Origin: Geovibrio thiophilus
Lineage (GTDB): Bacteria; Chrysiogenota; Deferribacteres; Deferribacterales; Geovibrionaceae
Direction: 5' to 3'
Length of the DNA: 64,000 nucleotides
Assembly: GCF_004087915.1 (NCBI RefSeq)
Contig: NZ_CP035108.1
Coordinates: 2,108,001-2,172,000, forward strand
This document shows positions 17,891 to 28,845 of this stretch, one piece after another (position 1 is the stretch's first letter; each line of letters opens with the position of its first letter). The notes beneath the pieces were generated by a model. The model had not been told where the DNA came from, searched no databases, and worked only from the letters and a program-made list of their open reading frames with translations. The position numbers and the translations under genes were made by a program.

Positions 17891-19993
17891 ATGAAAAGAC
17901 TATTATCGGTTTTTGCGGCGGTTCTGCTAACTGCTCTGCTTACAGGCTGCGGGGGCAGCTCAGGCAGCAAACAGTCTGCTGAACACCTTTACAAAGGTTA
18001 CTACACAGGTGTATATTCAAGCCCGTCAATTTCCGGCTTATGGGAATTTACCGTAAACAATGAGGGTGATATTTCCGGCATTGCGGAGGATCATAATAAT
18101 TCCTATGCTCTCACCGGCAGTGTCGACAGCTCGGGCAATGCCTTAGTTGACGGTATCACTGCCTTTTCATCCCTGAGAGCGGTTGGGGACATTTCTTTTA
18201 TTTTTAATCTGAGTTCGGGCACAATAACAGGCACATGGAACAGCGGGGGAAACTCCGGTTCCCTTGTGGGATTGAACAGAACAGAGACACGTCCGGTCGG
18301 CAACACGGCTCCGGTGATAAGCGGCACTCCGCAGACCGGAGTGACCGCCGGCACCGCATACAGCTTCACACCGGTATCATTTGACGCTGACAGTGACCCG
18401 CTGACCTTTCGCATCGCAAACAAGCCCTCATGGGCAGAATTTGACAACGCGACGGGAACCCTCAGCGGAACACCGCAGACAGCGGCAACCCACAACGGCA
18501 TTGTTATATCCGCTTTCGACAGTAAAGGCGGGTACGACTACATGCTGCCTTTCGGCATAACGGTTAATTCCGCCAATACTGCTCCCGAAATATCAGGAAC
18601 ACCGCAGACAGCCATAACAGCAGGTTCAGCATACAGCTTCACCCCCACGGCAAATGACGCTGACAGTGATAATCTCGTATTCAGCATAAACCTTACTCTT
18701 CCTGCTTGGCTGAGCTTCAGCACATCCACCGGAGCGCTCACCGGAACACCCTCAAACAGCGATGAGGGAACGATCAGCAATATAATTATTAACGTATCTG
18801 ACGGACACGGCGGTTCTGACTCCCTTACCGCTTTCAGCATAACCGTTAATCGCCTGAACACCGCTCCTACAATAAGCGGTACGCCTGCCGTCACTGTAAC
18901 CGTCGGTTCCCCGTACAGCTTTATACCCACTGCAAGCGATGCCGACACGGGAGACACGCTGACTTTCAGCGTAAATATCACACTCCCCGCTTGGCTTAGT
19001 ATAAACAGTTCGACAGGCATACTTTCAGGCACGCCGACCTCCGGAGACGCAGGCACTGTAAGCAGCATAATTATCACCGTATCGGACAACCACGGGGCAA
19101 CCGACTCCCTAGCAGCTTTCAGCATAACAGTGGAGCCCATTCCCGTGTTTACCGTTAAACAGACAGGTCAGACAGCAAGCTACGCCGATTATGACGATGG
19201 CTGGTACGGTTTGGGCGCCGCTCCGGACTACACCAGAGCAAATGATATAGTGTCAGACAATGCAACAGGGTTTATGTGGCAGGATGATACGGATGCAGGG
19301 GACGATGCAGCCAGAAAGACACTGTCGCAGGCAGTGAGCTACTGCGATAACCTCACTCTCGGCGGTTATGACGACTGGAGAGTGCCCAGCTTCCGTGAAC
19401 TTGAATCGATAGTCGACTACGGAAGAAATGAACCGACAATCGATCCGATCTTCCAGAATACTGCCCCGAACTCATATTTTCTTTCATCCTCTTACCTGTC
19501 ATCTACTCTTGCCGCTCAAAACCCGGGCGATCTGCTTATTTTGCTTTTCACCAGCGGTCAGCGGTTCTCATACATGGACGGCTCATATTTTGTTCGCTGC
19601 GTAAGGGGCGATGAGCTGCAAAGCAGCTTCACCAGAGACAATGATATAGTCACGGATGCCGCGGCGGGTCTTATGTGGCAGGATGATGAAGAGGCGGAAA
19701 CAACTTTTCTGGCGTGGCAGGATGCAATTAATTACTGCGAAGCTCTGACACTTGGCGCTTACAGCGGCTGGAGGCTGCCTAATATCAGGGAGCTGCACAC
19801 AATTATAGACTACGGCACATACAGTCCTGCCGTTTACTCTGTTTTTGAAAACACATACCCCTCGTCCTACTGGTCTTCAACAGGTCATGCAGTTACCACG
19901 GCGTGGAGAGTCTCCTTCGATGACGGTACAGCAGATATAAGCCCATATACAGATTCTTTCTATATCCGCTGCGTACATGACATGACTGAGTAA
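17891..19993 (+). CDS. Lipoprotein with three Ig-like putative cadherin-type repeats and two DUF1566 domains
   Basis: 700 residues. A lipobox (LLTGC, Cys20) ends the signal peptide. After a small N-terminal domain, three repeats of about 95 residues (about 143-420) share NTAP.ISGTP, AYSFTP and DADSD motifs, typical of He_PIG/cadherin-like putative Ig domains. The C-terminal half has two DUF1566 (Lcl C-terminal) domains: GFMWQDD ... WRVPSFRELESIVDYG ... RCV near 455-575, and LMWQDD ... WRLPNIRELHTIIDYG ... YWSS ... RCV near 590-695. DUF1566 has a C-type-lectin-like fold and is common in surface proteins. The protein is probably displayed on the cell surface; its ligand is unknown. GGAGG precedes the start and a strong terminator follows. 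Confidence 0.85.
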   Translation: MKRLLSVFAAVLLTALLTGCGGSSGSKQSAEHLYKGYYTGVYSSPSISGLWEFTVNNEGDISGIAEDHNNSYALTGSVDSSGNALVDGITAFSSLRAVGDISFIFNLSSGTITGTWNSGGNSGSLVGLNRTETRPVGNTAPVISGTPQTGVTAGTAYSFTPVSFDADSDPLTFRIANKPSWAEFDNATGTLSGTPQTAATHNGIVISAFDSKGGYDYMLPFGITVNSANTAPEISGTPQTAITAGSAYSFTPTANDADSDNLVFSINLTLPAWLSFSTSTGALTGTPSNSDEGTISNIIINVSDGHGGSDSLTAFSITVNRLNTAPTISGTPAVTVTVGSPYSFIPTASDADTGDTLTFSVNITLPAWLSINSSTGILSGTPTSGDAGTVSSIIITVSDNHGATDSLAAFSITVEPIPVFTVKQTGQTASYADYDDGWYGLGAAPDYTRANDIVSDNATGFMWQDDTDAGDDAARKTLSQAVSYCDNLTLGGYDDWRVPSFRELESIVDYGRNEPTIDPIFQNTAPNSYFLSSSYLSSTLAAQNPGDLLILLFTSGQRFSYMDGSYFVRCVRGDELQSSFTRDNDIVTDAAAGLMWQDDEEAETTFLAWQDAINYCEALTLGAYSGWRLPNIRELHTIIDYGTYSPAVYSVFENTYPSSYWSSTGHAVTTAWRVSFDDGTADISPYTDSFYIRCVHDMTE

Positions 19994-20003
19994 ACAGATA
20001 AGC

Positions 20004-20038
20004 GCCGCACCTCTCACGGGGTGCGGCACCTTTTTTTT
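20004..20038 (+). terminator. Intrinsic terminator after the lipoprotein gene
   Basis: An 8-bp GC-rich stem (GCCGCACC with GGTGCGGC, 20004-20027) is followed by eight Ts at 20031-20038. Confidence 0.9.
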
Positions 20039-20108
20039 GAAACCTGTAAACATCTTATAAAAATTTCCGCGCAGTGAGCAATATCATGCAAGATTCCTCA
20101 TAAAAATA

Positions 20109-20117
20109 TGCTATACA
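20109..20117 (+). promoter_or_regulatory. Extended -10 promoter of the AraC-family gene
   Basis: TGC-TATACA, an extended -10, ends 7 bases before the ATG at 20125, and no ribosome site lies between. Transcription would begin at or next to the start codon. Confidence 0.4.
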
Positions 20118-20124
20118 TATTGGC

Positions 20125-20949
20125 ATGAAGCAGAAAGAGATCAGAAATATAACATATGACGCCGATCTGAATATTGAAGCCTACAACTTTCAGGGAATTA
20201 TGCAGAAATTCCCGAACCACTTCCATGACTATTACGTGATCGGCTTCATAAGCGAAGGCAAACGGCGGATGCTCTGCAATAACTGCTCCTACATCATAAG
20301 TGAAGGAGATCTGATTCTTCTGAACCCTAAGGACAATCACGCCTGCGAACAGATCAATGATGAACCCCTTAATTACAAATGCCTTAACATTCTGCCGGAA
20401 GTCATGAAAAAATGTGTCTCAGAAATTACCGGCAGTGAGCGGTTTCCGGTATTCGATGAACCGATGGTTTGCCGCAGTGCTCTTGCGCCCAAGCTTGCGG
20501 AACTGCACATGATGATTATGAACGGAGAAAATGATCTTATAAAGGAAGAGACCTTTCTTCTTTTCATTGCACGGCTCATTGAAGAATACGCGGTGAAGGC
20601 ATCAACTGCCGCAAATGTTCACCGAAGCAAAGCCTCAAAGCTTGTTTGCGGATACCTTGAAGAAAATTATTCTAGGAACATCAGCCTCGATGAACTCAGC
20701 AGGCTCTCGGGAATGAGCAAATTCCATCTGCTGCGCTCATTCACCAGACAAAACGGCATCTCACCCTACGGCTATCTCAGCACCGTAAGAATCGATAAAT
20801 CAAAGAAAATGCTTAAAGAAGGGGTTTCTCTGGTAGACACAGCTCTTGAAACAGGTTTCAGTGATCAGAGTCACTTTTCCAATGTTTTCAAAAAATTCAC
20901 AGGACTTACACCCGGTCAGTACATGAAAACGTTTTCAACAGGTGAGTAG
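20125..20949 (+). CDS. AraC-family transcriptional regulator
   Basis: 274 residues. An N-terminal cupin-like sensor (about 25-110, with HFHDYYVIGFI and ISEGDLILLNPKDNHACE) and two C-terminal helix-turn-helix motifs (about 185-270, ISLDELSRLSGMSKFHLLRSFTRQ and VDTALETGFSDQSHFSNVFKKFTGLTPGQY) are clear. HxH and later His residues in the cupin could bind a metal or small ligand. No target operon is adjacent: the next gene is convergent atpC, so the regulon lies elsewhere. Translation appears leaderless. Confidence 0.88.
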   Translation: MKQKEIRNITYDADLNIEAYNFQGIMQKFPNHFHDYYVIGFISEGKRRMLCNNCSYIISEGDLILLNPKDNHACEQINDEPLNYKCLNILPEVMKKCVSEITGSERFPVFDEPMVCRSALAPKLAELHMMIMNGENDLIKEETFLLFIARLIEEYAVKASTAANVHRSKASKLVCGYLEENYSRNISLDELSRLSGMSKFHLLRSFTRQNGISPYGYLSTVRIDKSKKMLKEGVSLVDTALETGFSDQSHFSNVFKKFTGLTPGQYMKTFSTGE

Positions 20950-21003
20950 AAAAAAACAGACAGCATCGATGAATGTAAGATATTGCTGGACAGGGGTTTT
21001 ATA

Positions 21004-21033
21004 AAAAAGGGGCGGTGTTTGCCGCCCCTTTTT
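21004..21033. terminator. Bidirectional terminator between the araC-type gene and atpC
   Basis: A five-A run, GGGGCGG, six-base loop, CCGCCCC and five Ts form a symmetric hairpin that works in both directions. It ends the ATP synthase operon on the minus strand. Confidence 0.9.
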
Positions 21034-21036
21034 CTA

Positions 21037-21453
21037 TTACTTATATTTTTCAGCAATATTAATTTTGGTAAGCTCAACTTTAAGTCTCGCTTCCATGTTT
21101 CTGAAGTTCTGTGCATCCTGCTGACGCTCGTTTTTCAGAGCGCTTTCAGCCTGAAGCTTGCGTTCGATGGCTTCCTGAAGGTTAATTTCACGACCAAGCT
21201 CAGCGGCATCGGCGAGAACAATAACCTTGTCGGAGCTGATCTCAATGAGACCGCCTCCTTCAATAGCGACATATTCGTTTTTGCCGCCTTTCCTGTACGT
21301 CATTTCCCCTACACGCAGAGCGGAGAGAAGCGGAGTGTGCCCGGGCAGAATGCCAAGGTCGCCCTCGACACCCGGAACTATAACTTCTTCCACATCCTCG
21401 CTGAGAAGCAGACGCTCAGGAGTAACCAGCTCAAGCCTTATCATATCAGCCAT
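21037..21453 (-). CDS. atpC: F1F0-ATP synthase epsilon subunit
   Basis: 138 residues, normal length. The N-terminal beta-sandwich has LELVTPERLLLSEDVEEVIVPGVEGDLGILPGHTPLLSAL, the family signature. The C-terminal helical region (about 85-135) is present, so it can in principle inhibit ATP hydrolysis. Start ATG lies 2 bases after the atpD stop, with its ribosome site inside atpD. It is the last gene of the F1 operon and is followed by a strong terminator. Confidence 0.95.
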   Translation of the reverse strand: MADMIRLELVTPERLLLSEDVEEVIVPGVEGDLGILPGHTPLLSALRVGEMTYRKGGKNEYVAIEGGGLIEISSDKVIVLADAAELGREINLQEAIERKLQAESALKNERQQDAQNFRNMEARLKVELTKINIAEKYK

Positions 21454-21455
21454 GA

Positions 21456-23253
<1,798 letters not shown>

Positions 23254-24111
23254 TTAACCGTTGAGAGCCTCAGCACCGTTCACGATGTCAAGAATCTCAT
23301 TGGTGATTGAAGCCTGACGCACTTTGTTGTAAGTGAGTGTCAGCTTGCCGATCATGTCGGATGCGTTTCTGGACGCATTGTCCATAGCCATCATCCTTGC
23401 GCCGTGCTCACCCGCTGTGGATTCAAGCAGTGCCTGAAAAATCTTGTAGCGGATGTATCTGGGCATAAGTTCGTTGAGGAGCATTTCCGGCTTGGGCTCG
23501 TAGATGTACTCCACAAGCTGCTCGCCCGCTTCCTCAACCTTCAGGGGAAGCAGTTTTTCCGTAACGGGTGTCTGGGAAGCTGTTGATCTGAACTCGTTAT
23601 AAAGTACATAAACATCACTTATACCGCTGTTAAGATACTGCTCCACAACAACATCGGCTATACCCACCGCGTCACTGAAAAGAACCTTGCCTGCGAAATC
23701 GGCATATTTTTCAATTATATCAAAGTTTCTCTTTCTGAAAAATTCGTAGGCTTTCTTGCCGATACAAACAAGCTTAACCTTTTTGCCCGGATGCTCGGAA
23801 GCGAATCTGGACACGGCTTTCAGAATATTGTTGTTGAAAGCGCCGCAAAGTCCTCTGTCGCTCGTCACGACTATAAGACCTATAGTATCCGCATTTTCAT
23901 TGCCAGAGAGAAACGGGTGGAGCTCGGGGTTAGCTCGCTGAGCAACATCGTGCACCATCTCCGTAATCTTGCGGGCAAAGGGTCTGGCGGCTGCCATGGC
24001 GTCCTGCGCGCGGCGCATCTTCGCAGCGGAAACCATTTTCATGGCTTTCGTAATTTTCTGCGTGTTCTTTACGGATGCTATTTTGCGTTTTATATCACTG
24101 GTTCCGGCCAT
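23254..24111 (-). CDS. atpG: F1F0-ATP synthase gamma subunit
   Basis: 285 residues, normal length. N-terminal DIKRKIASVKNTQKITKAMKMVSAAKMRRAQ and C-terminal RQASITNEILDIVNGAEAL match the two long helices that form the central rotating shaft. The last 52 bases of the gene and its 3' border are duplicated 149 bases downstream. The stop codon lies at the edge of hairpin 3 of a repeat element, whose right arm begins just past the stop. Confidence 0.95.
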   Translation of the reverse strand: MAGTSDIKRKIASVKNTQKITKAMKMVSAAKMRRAQDAMAAARPFARKITEMVHDVAQRANPELHPFLSGNENADTIGLIVVTSDRGLCGAFNNNILKAVSRFASEHPGKKVKLVCIGKKAYEFFRKRNFDIIEKYADFAGKVLFSDAVGIADVVVEQYLNSGISDVYVLYNEFRSTASQTPVTEKLLPLKVEEAGEQLVEYIYEPKPEMLLNELMPRYIRYKIFQALLESTAGEHGARMMAMDNASRNASDMIGKLTLTYNKVRQASITNEILDIVNGAEALNG

Positions 24112-24122
24112 CTAAAAGCTCC

Positions 24123-25634
24123 TTAGCCAGCGGCGAACATCTTTTTAAATTCTTCGACAGCGCCTTTAAGTTTATCGGTAAGCTCGTTTGAGAGAGCCTT
24201 TTCTGTTCTTATGCTGTTAAGTATGTCGCCTTTGCTGTTCTTGAGGAAAGAAACGAACTCTTTCTCAAACTTGCCGAGAGCGGCAGTGGGTACATCGTCA
24301 AGCAGACCGTTAACACCGCAGAAGATGACTGCAACCTGCTCCTCAACGGGAACGGGAACATACTGAGCCTGTTTGAGTATCTCAACAAGCTTCTCACCTC
24401 TTTTAAGCTGCGCCTGAGTGGCTGCGTCAAGATCTGAGCCGAACTGAGCGAAAGCAGCAAGCTCACGGAACTGGGCGAGGTCAAGTCTGAGACGCCCCGC
24501 AACCTGTTTCATCGCTTTAATCTGCGCTGAACCGCCAACCCTTGAAACTGAGAGACCAACGTTAACCGCGGGTCTGATACCTGAGTAAAACAGGTTTGTT
24601 TCAAGGTAGATCTGTCCGTCCGTAATTGAAATAACGTTTGTGGGGATATACGCCGAAACGTCGCCCGCCTGAGTTTCAATTATAGGAAGAGCAGTAAGAG
24701 AGCCGGCGCCTTTTTCCTTGCTGAATTTTGCCGCCCTTTCAAGAAGTCTTGAGTGAAGGTAGAAAACGTCGCCGGGGTAAGCCTCACGTCCGGGAGGACG
24801 TCTCAGGAGAAGTGACATCTGCCTGTAGGCTGTAGCCTGCTTGGAAAGGTCATCATATATCAGAAGCGCATGCTCGCCTCTGTCTCTGAAGTATTCGCCC
24901 ATTGTTGTTCCCGCAAGAGGCGCGATGAACTGAAGGGGCGCAGGATCGGAAGCTGTCGCAGCCACGACAATGGTGTAGTCCATGGCGCCGTGTTTCTCAA
25001 GAGTGTCAACCACCCTTGCGACTGTGGAGCGTTTCTGACCGATTGCGACATAAACGCATGTAACGTTCTGACCCTTCTGGTTGATTATTGTATCGATAGC
25101 GACTGCGGTTTTACCTGTCTGACGGTCGCCGATGATAAGCTCCCTCTGCCCGCGTCCGATGGGGATCATGGCATCGATAGCCTTGATACCTGTCTGGAGG
25201 GGTTCGTGAACAGACTGTCTGTCAACTATACCGGGGGCGATTTTTTCGATAAAGTCCATTTCAGTCGTTTCAATGGGTCCTTTACCGTCAATGGGCTGTC
25301 CGAGGGGGTTAACAACCCTTCCTACAAGAGCTCTGCCCACCGGAACAGATGCGATCTGCCCTGTACGCTTTACTGTATCTCCTTCACGGATGTGTGAGTA
25401 CTCACCCATGATAACGATACCGACATTGTCTTCCTCAAGGTTGAAAACAATGCCGAATACTCCGCCGGGAAACTCAACAAGCTCTCCGGCCATAGCCTTA
25501 TCAAGACCGTAAACTTTTGCGATACCATCACCGGCGGTGATTACGGTACCGACCTCCTGCATTTCTACTTTCTGGTCAAAGTTTTTGATCTGGTCTCTGA
25601 TGATCTGGCTTATCTCTTCAGCTTTGATCTGCAT
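24123..25634 (-). CDS. atpA: F1F0-ATP synthase alpha subunit
   Basis: 503 residues, full length. Walker [14 protein letters not shown] and the family signature [23 protein letters not shown] are present. It forms the non-catalytic nucleotide-binding subunits of the F1 hexamer. AAGGAG precedes the ATG by 8 bases. The gap to atpG is only 11 bases, in contrast to the 391-base gap between atpG and atpD. Confidence 0.97.
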   Translation of the reverse strand: MQIKAEEISQIIRDQIKNFDQKVEMQEVGTVITAGDGIAKVYGLDKAMAGELVEFPGGVFGIVFNLEEDNVGIVIMGEYSHIREGDTVKRTGQIASVPVGRALVGRVVNPLGQPIDGKGPIETTEMDFIEKIAPGIVDRQSVHEPLQTGIKAIDAMIPIGRGQRELIIGDRQTGKTAVAIDTIINQKGQNVTCVYVAIGQKRSTVARVVDTLEKHGAMDYTIVVAATASDPAPLQFIAPLAGTTMGEYFRDRGEHALLIYDDLSKQATAYRQMSLLLRRPPGREAYPGDVFYLHSRLLERAAKFSKEKGAGSLTALPIIETQAGDVSAYIPTNVISITDGQIYLETNLFYSGIRPAVNVGLSVSRVGGSAQIKAMKQVAGRLRLDLAQFRELAAFAQFGSDLDAATQAQLKRGEKLVEILKQAQYVPVPVEEQVAVIFCGVNGLLDDVPTAALGKFEKEFVSFLKNSKGDILNSIRTEKALSNELTDKLKGAVEEFKKMFAAG

Positions 25635-25666
25635 CAGCCAAACTCCTTATTATTGATCTTGTATTC

Positions 25667-26206
25667 TTATGAGATCAGACGATCTCTGATTTTATTGATC
25701 TGTCCCTTAATGCTGGCATCGTAGAGCGTGCTGCCTATTTTTGCCACAACTCCGCCGAGAATGCTTTTGTCAACAGTCACAACGGCGGTAATCTTTTTTC
25801 CGGTAATTTTGCTGAGGGCTTCCTCAAGGTTTTTCACCGCTTCAGCGTTAAGCTCAGCGGCGGAGGTAACCTCTGCCACAGCCTCACCCTTTTCTTCCAT
25901 AGCTAGTGTCTTAAGATAACCTGTAATTTCGTCAAGGAGTTCAAGCCTGTTTTTCATGGCAAGCATAACGAGGAAAGAACCGGTAAATTTGTCCAGCATC
26001 CCTTTGTCGTTGAGCCTGCTGATCACCGCTGCCTTGTCCTCTTTTGAGATAACGGGATTTTTGACAAAAACGCCGAAGTCCTTTGAGTCGTCTGCCAGCG
26101 AAGTGACTGCGTCCAGCTTCTCGATAACGGAAGAAATACTGCCCGCTGCCCTTGCCTCTTCATAAAGGGCTGAGGCGTAGCGTCTTGCTGCTACCTGTGT
26201 TCTCAC
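25667..26206 (-). CDS. atpH: F1F0-ATP synthase delta subunit
   Basis: 179 residues. VAARRYASALYEEA at the N-terminus and VDKSILGGVVAKIGSTLYDASIKGQINKIRDRL at the C-terminus are the conserved ends of the delta (OSCP) subunit that links F1 to the peripheral stalk. It starts with a 4-base overlap with the upstream b-subunit gene, so translation is coupled. Confidence 0.93.
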   Translation of the reverse strand: MRTQVAARRYASALYEEARAAGSISSVIEKLDAVTSLADDSKDFGVFVKNPVISKEDKAAVISRLNDKGMLDKFTGSFLVMLAMKNRLELLDEITGYLKTLAMEEKGEAVAEVTSAAELNAEAVKNLEEALSKITGKKITAVVTVDKSILGGVVAKIGSTLYDASIKGQINKIRDRLIS

Positions 26207-26778
26207 CTGATCACCCCTAATTTCTTTATGTAATTGCCGAGAATCTCGCTCTGCCTGTCAGGGGTCAGTTCCTGACCGAGTTTTGCCTGAGCTGCCTCAA
26301 GAGCGGCGGCAACCGCTTTCTGTTTGAGTTCTTCGGAGGCTTTCTTGTAGTCAGCCTGAATCCTGCTTTCAGCAAGGCGTCCGAGTTTTTCAATCTGCTT
26401 TCCGGCGTCCTCGATGATTGCCTTCTTCTCGTTCTCGGCGGCTTCAAGAGCTCTCTGTTTCATGGTTTCAAGATCTTTCTCGAAGCCTTTCATTTTCAGT
26501 TTATAGCTTTCGATCTCCGTTTTTGCCGTCTCGTTGGCTTCTTTTGCCGTCTGGATGGATTTCTCAATCTCTTTTGATCTCTTGTCAAGAAACTCAAGAA
26601 TGGGCTTTTTGAGAAGTTTGAAGAGAATGATAACGAAAAGAACGAAAACAAGGACTCTGTAGCCGAAGTTTTTGAGCATCGCGCCCATGTCAACGGCTCC
26701 GTGACCGTCTCCCGCCGCGAAAGCGCTTACTGAAACTGCCGCGAGGATTAATGTTATGATTAGTTTTTTCACAGTCAT
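26203..26778 (-). CDS. atpF: F0 b subunit with cleavable-looking signal sequence
   Basis: 191 residues. An N-terminal signal-like stretch (about 1-22, ending SAFAA) precedes the single membrane helix (about 39-60, VLVFVLFVIILFKLL) and a long charged coiled coil. This matches b subunits that carry an extra N-terminal hydrophobic segment. It pairs with the b' subunit encoded just upstream to make a heterodimeric peripheral stalk. The atpB (a) and atpE (c) genes are not in this cluster. Confidence 0.9.
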   Translation of the reverse strand: MTVKKLIITLILAAVSVSAFAAGDGHGAVDMGAMLKNFGYRVLVFVLFVIILFKLLKKPILEFLDKRSKEIEKSIQTAKEANETAKTEIESYKLKMKGFEKDLETMKQRALEAAENEKKAIIEDAGKQIEKLGRLAESRIQADYKKASEELKQKAVAAALEAAQAKLGQELTPDRQSEILGNYIKKLGVIR

Positions 26779-26783
26779 TCCCC

Positions 26784-27206
26784 CTACGCAGACTTAAGAA
26801 TTTTCTGAACAATCAGATCGGAGAGTTCGCCGACCATTGCGTCCATGTTTTTAGCCGCGGCTTCCTTTTCACTTTCAAGCTTAAGCAGCGCCGCCTCAAC
26901 CTTTGCGTCCACCTCTGCTTTGGACTGCGCAACCTTCGCTGCGGCTTCCTTGGAGGCTTCCTCTCTGATTTTTCTTTGATATTCAGCCATTTCAGCTCTC
27001 ATTGCATCCATCTTCTCGGCATAGCTTTTTCTTCCCGCCTCAACTTCAGCACGGAGTCCTTCGGCTTCGTCCGTAAGGGACTGAATCCGTGAATCTCTGG
27101 ACTGAATAGTTTTGAGCGTCGGGTCAAGAATCAGTTTTTTGCTGATAAAGATGATGAGAAGAAACTGAATGATCTGAATAACGATAGTAAAGTCAACGTA
27201 TACCAT
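26784..27206 (-). CDS. F0 b' subunit
   Basis: 140 residues. A single N-terminal membrane helix (about 7-23, IVIQIIQFLLIIFISK) with LILDPTLKTIQSRDSRI after it leads to a charged coiled coil. Two different b-type genes in tandem imply a b/b' heterodimer stalk, as in cyanobacteria, purple bacteria and several anaerobic phyla. It is the first gene of the operon (order b', b, delta, alpha, gamma, beta, epsilon). GAGGT precedes the ATG by 6 bases. Confidence 0.88.
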   Translation of the reverse strand: MVYVDFTIVIQIIQFLLIIFISKKLILDPTLKTIQSRDSRIQSLTDEAEGLRAEVEAGRKSYAEKMDAMRAEMAEYQRKIREEASKEAAAKVAQSKAEVDAKVEAALLKLESEKEAAAKNMDAMVGELSDLIVQKILKSA

Positions 27207-27330
27207 TAATGACCTCTGCTTGATTAAAGACTGCTGCGTTCCGGTGTCTCAGGCGTTCCAAATACAAAACAGCCGAAAAAACGGCAGTCCTTTAACGGAA
27301 CCCCTGAGGGCATCAAAACTTACGTATGCT

Positions 27331-27351
27331 GACAGGCTGAAACAGCCTGTC
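27331..27351 (-). promoter_or_regulatory. Hairpin in the atp operon leader
   Basis: GACAGGCTG, three bases, CAGCCTGTC: a perfect 9-bp stem midway in the 220-nt leader. No T run follows on either strand, so a simple terminator is unlikely. It may stabilise or regulate the mRNA. Confidence 0.4.
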
Positions 27352-27408
27352 AAATCGGTTTAAGTTTGGCTAAAACCTTTGCGTGAAGCGGAACACAGTA
27401 CATTCAGA

Positions 27409-27420
27409 ACTGTATACAGT
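27409..27420. promoter_or_regulatory. Palindromic operator-like site near the atp promoter
   Basis: ACTGTATACAGT is a perfect 12-bp palindrome next to further GTACAGT half-sites (27397-27427). It lies just downstream of the predicted transcription start of the atp operon, where a repressor could bind. The regulator is unknown. Confidence 0.4.
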
Positions 27421-27435
27421 GTACAGTCAGGAAGG

Positions 27436-27464
27436 AAGTTATCAAAACTTGTTTCCCTTGTCAA
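27436..27464 (-). promoter_or_regulatory. Promoter of the ATP synthase F1 operon
   Basis: TTGACA (27459-27464) and TAACTT (27436-27441) on the minus strand, 17 bases apart. The leader to the first gene is about 220 nt. The rest of the 447-base gap to 27653 holds no other recognised feature. Confidence 0.6.
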
Positions 27465-27653
27465 CACAATTTATTACGCATTAATACGGTGTTCTGAGCA
27501 CAGTTTCCCGCACATAAAGCACCTGCGGCTTTAAGCTATGCTTTTACACTTTTTAGCAGGTTAAATCAAGGCGCAGTTTTCACATCCGCGAAATCAGCTT
27601 TATTAATACATCATTCTGCATTATAATAAATAATTATTTCATAAGGATGGAAG

Positions 27654-28838
27654 ATGGCTGACGAAACCATTGAATATTATTCTGAAAATTTGAGTCCGAT
27701 AATCAGAAACATCCTCAAGCAGATGTCTGAGAAAAAAATAAACCTTACTGACAAGTCACTAAACGACGCACTGATGTCTAACGAGGACTTCAGCAGGCTG
27801 TTTCAGTCTACATGCAGACCCGTGTATAAAATATCCGTCACAAACAGGATGCTTCCCTATATTGATACGCTCAAGGGCTATGTCAGCGACAGGGAGCTTT
27901 CCGATATATTCGCAATGATCAACGGCGGAACCGACATTGAAGATATTACCGACGCTTTTCTCGGCTCTCTCGCCAAACAGCTCATCAAAAACGATAAACG
28001 CCTTTCCACTTTAACAGAGTTCGTGGAATCGCTCTTCAAAAAGGTTCTCTCAACTCAGGATAAAATGACCGACAACCTTGAGGACAACATCCGCTTCGTT
28101 GAAAAGGACATAAATCAGGATAAGGAGCTGCTGGGCAACGCTGAAGAGATCGAACAGATTCTTCGGGAAGAGGGGATCGTTTTCCCCGGCAAGCCATTCA
28201 CCAAATTTATGGAGGCGTTTGATTCCAAACTGACAGGCAAAAAAGACAAGCTTGAAAGCATGACAGAAAGCTACTCCAAGATAGAAAGTGAGCTCACGGA
28301 ATATAAAAAAGAGGTAGCTCAGCTTAATGAAAACATACGCAAATACAGACAGGAAACCATAACCGACCACCTCACAGGACTCAGCAACAGAAAATATATG
28401 GACATAAAGCTCGCTGAAGAGATAGTCCGCTTCGGCAGACACGGTCAGCCGTTCTGCATTCTGCTTATGGATATAGACAACTTCAAGAAAATCAACGATG
28501 TTTACGGGCACATAGTCGGCGATCAGGTGATTAAGCATCTGGGCGGAGTGATCAAAACCCATATACGCAAATCGGACTTTTCATTCAGATACGGCGGCGA
28601 GGAGTTTCTTGTTCTCCTTCTCAACACGGATATTGAAAACGCCGTCCGCATAGCCGAACAGATAAGGCATAAGGTTGAGACGACAAACTTCACCCTCAAG
28701 GAAAAAACATTCGTAATCACGGTGACAATCGGCGTGGCGCAGTACATGAAAGGGGAAAGTGTGGAATCGTTCCTTGAGAGAGCGGACAAAAACCTCTACA
28801 ACGGCAAACGCTTCGGCAAGAACAGAGTGGTGGGCTAA
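27654..28838 (+). CDS. GGDEF-domain diguanylate cyclase
   Basis: 394 residues. The C-terminal 165 residues are a GGDEF domain: DHLTGLSNRKYMD, then LLMDIDNFKKINDVYGHIVGDQV, then the active-site RYGGEEF near 312-318, which favours activity. The N-terminal 230 residues are helical with coiled-coil segments and match no sensor family I can name. Similar N-terminal regions occur in DgcA/PleD-unrelated cyclases annotated only as diguanylate cyclase. It is soluble and alone on its strand, convergent with an MBL hydrolase gene 7 bases away. Confidence 0.85.
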   Translation: MADETIEYYSENLSPIIRNILKQMSEKKINLTDKSLNDALMSNEDFSRLFQSTCRPVYKISVTNRMLPYIDTLKGYVSDRELSDIFAMINGGTDIEDITDAFLGSLAKQLIKNDKRLSTLTEFVESLFKKVLSTQDKMTDNLEDNIRFVEKDINQDKELLGNAEEIEQILREEGIVFPGKPFTKFMEAFDSKLTGKKDKLESMTESYSKIESELTEYKKEVAQLNENIRKYRQETITDHLTGLSNRKYMDIKLAEEIVRFGRHGQPFCILLMDIDNFKKINDVYGHIVGDQVIKHLGGVIKTHIRKSDFSFRYGGEEFLVLLLNTDIENAVRIAEQIRHKVETTNFTLKEKTFVITVTIGVAQYMKGESVESFLERADKNLYNGKRFGKNRVVG

Positions 28839-28845
28839 AAGCGCC

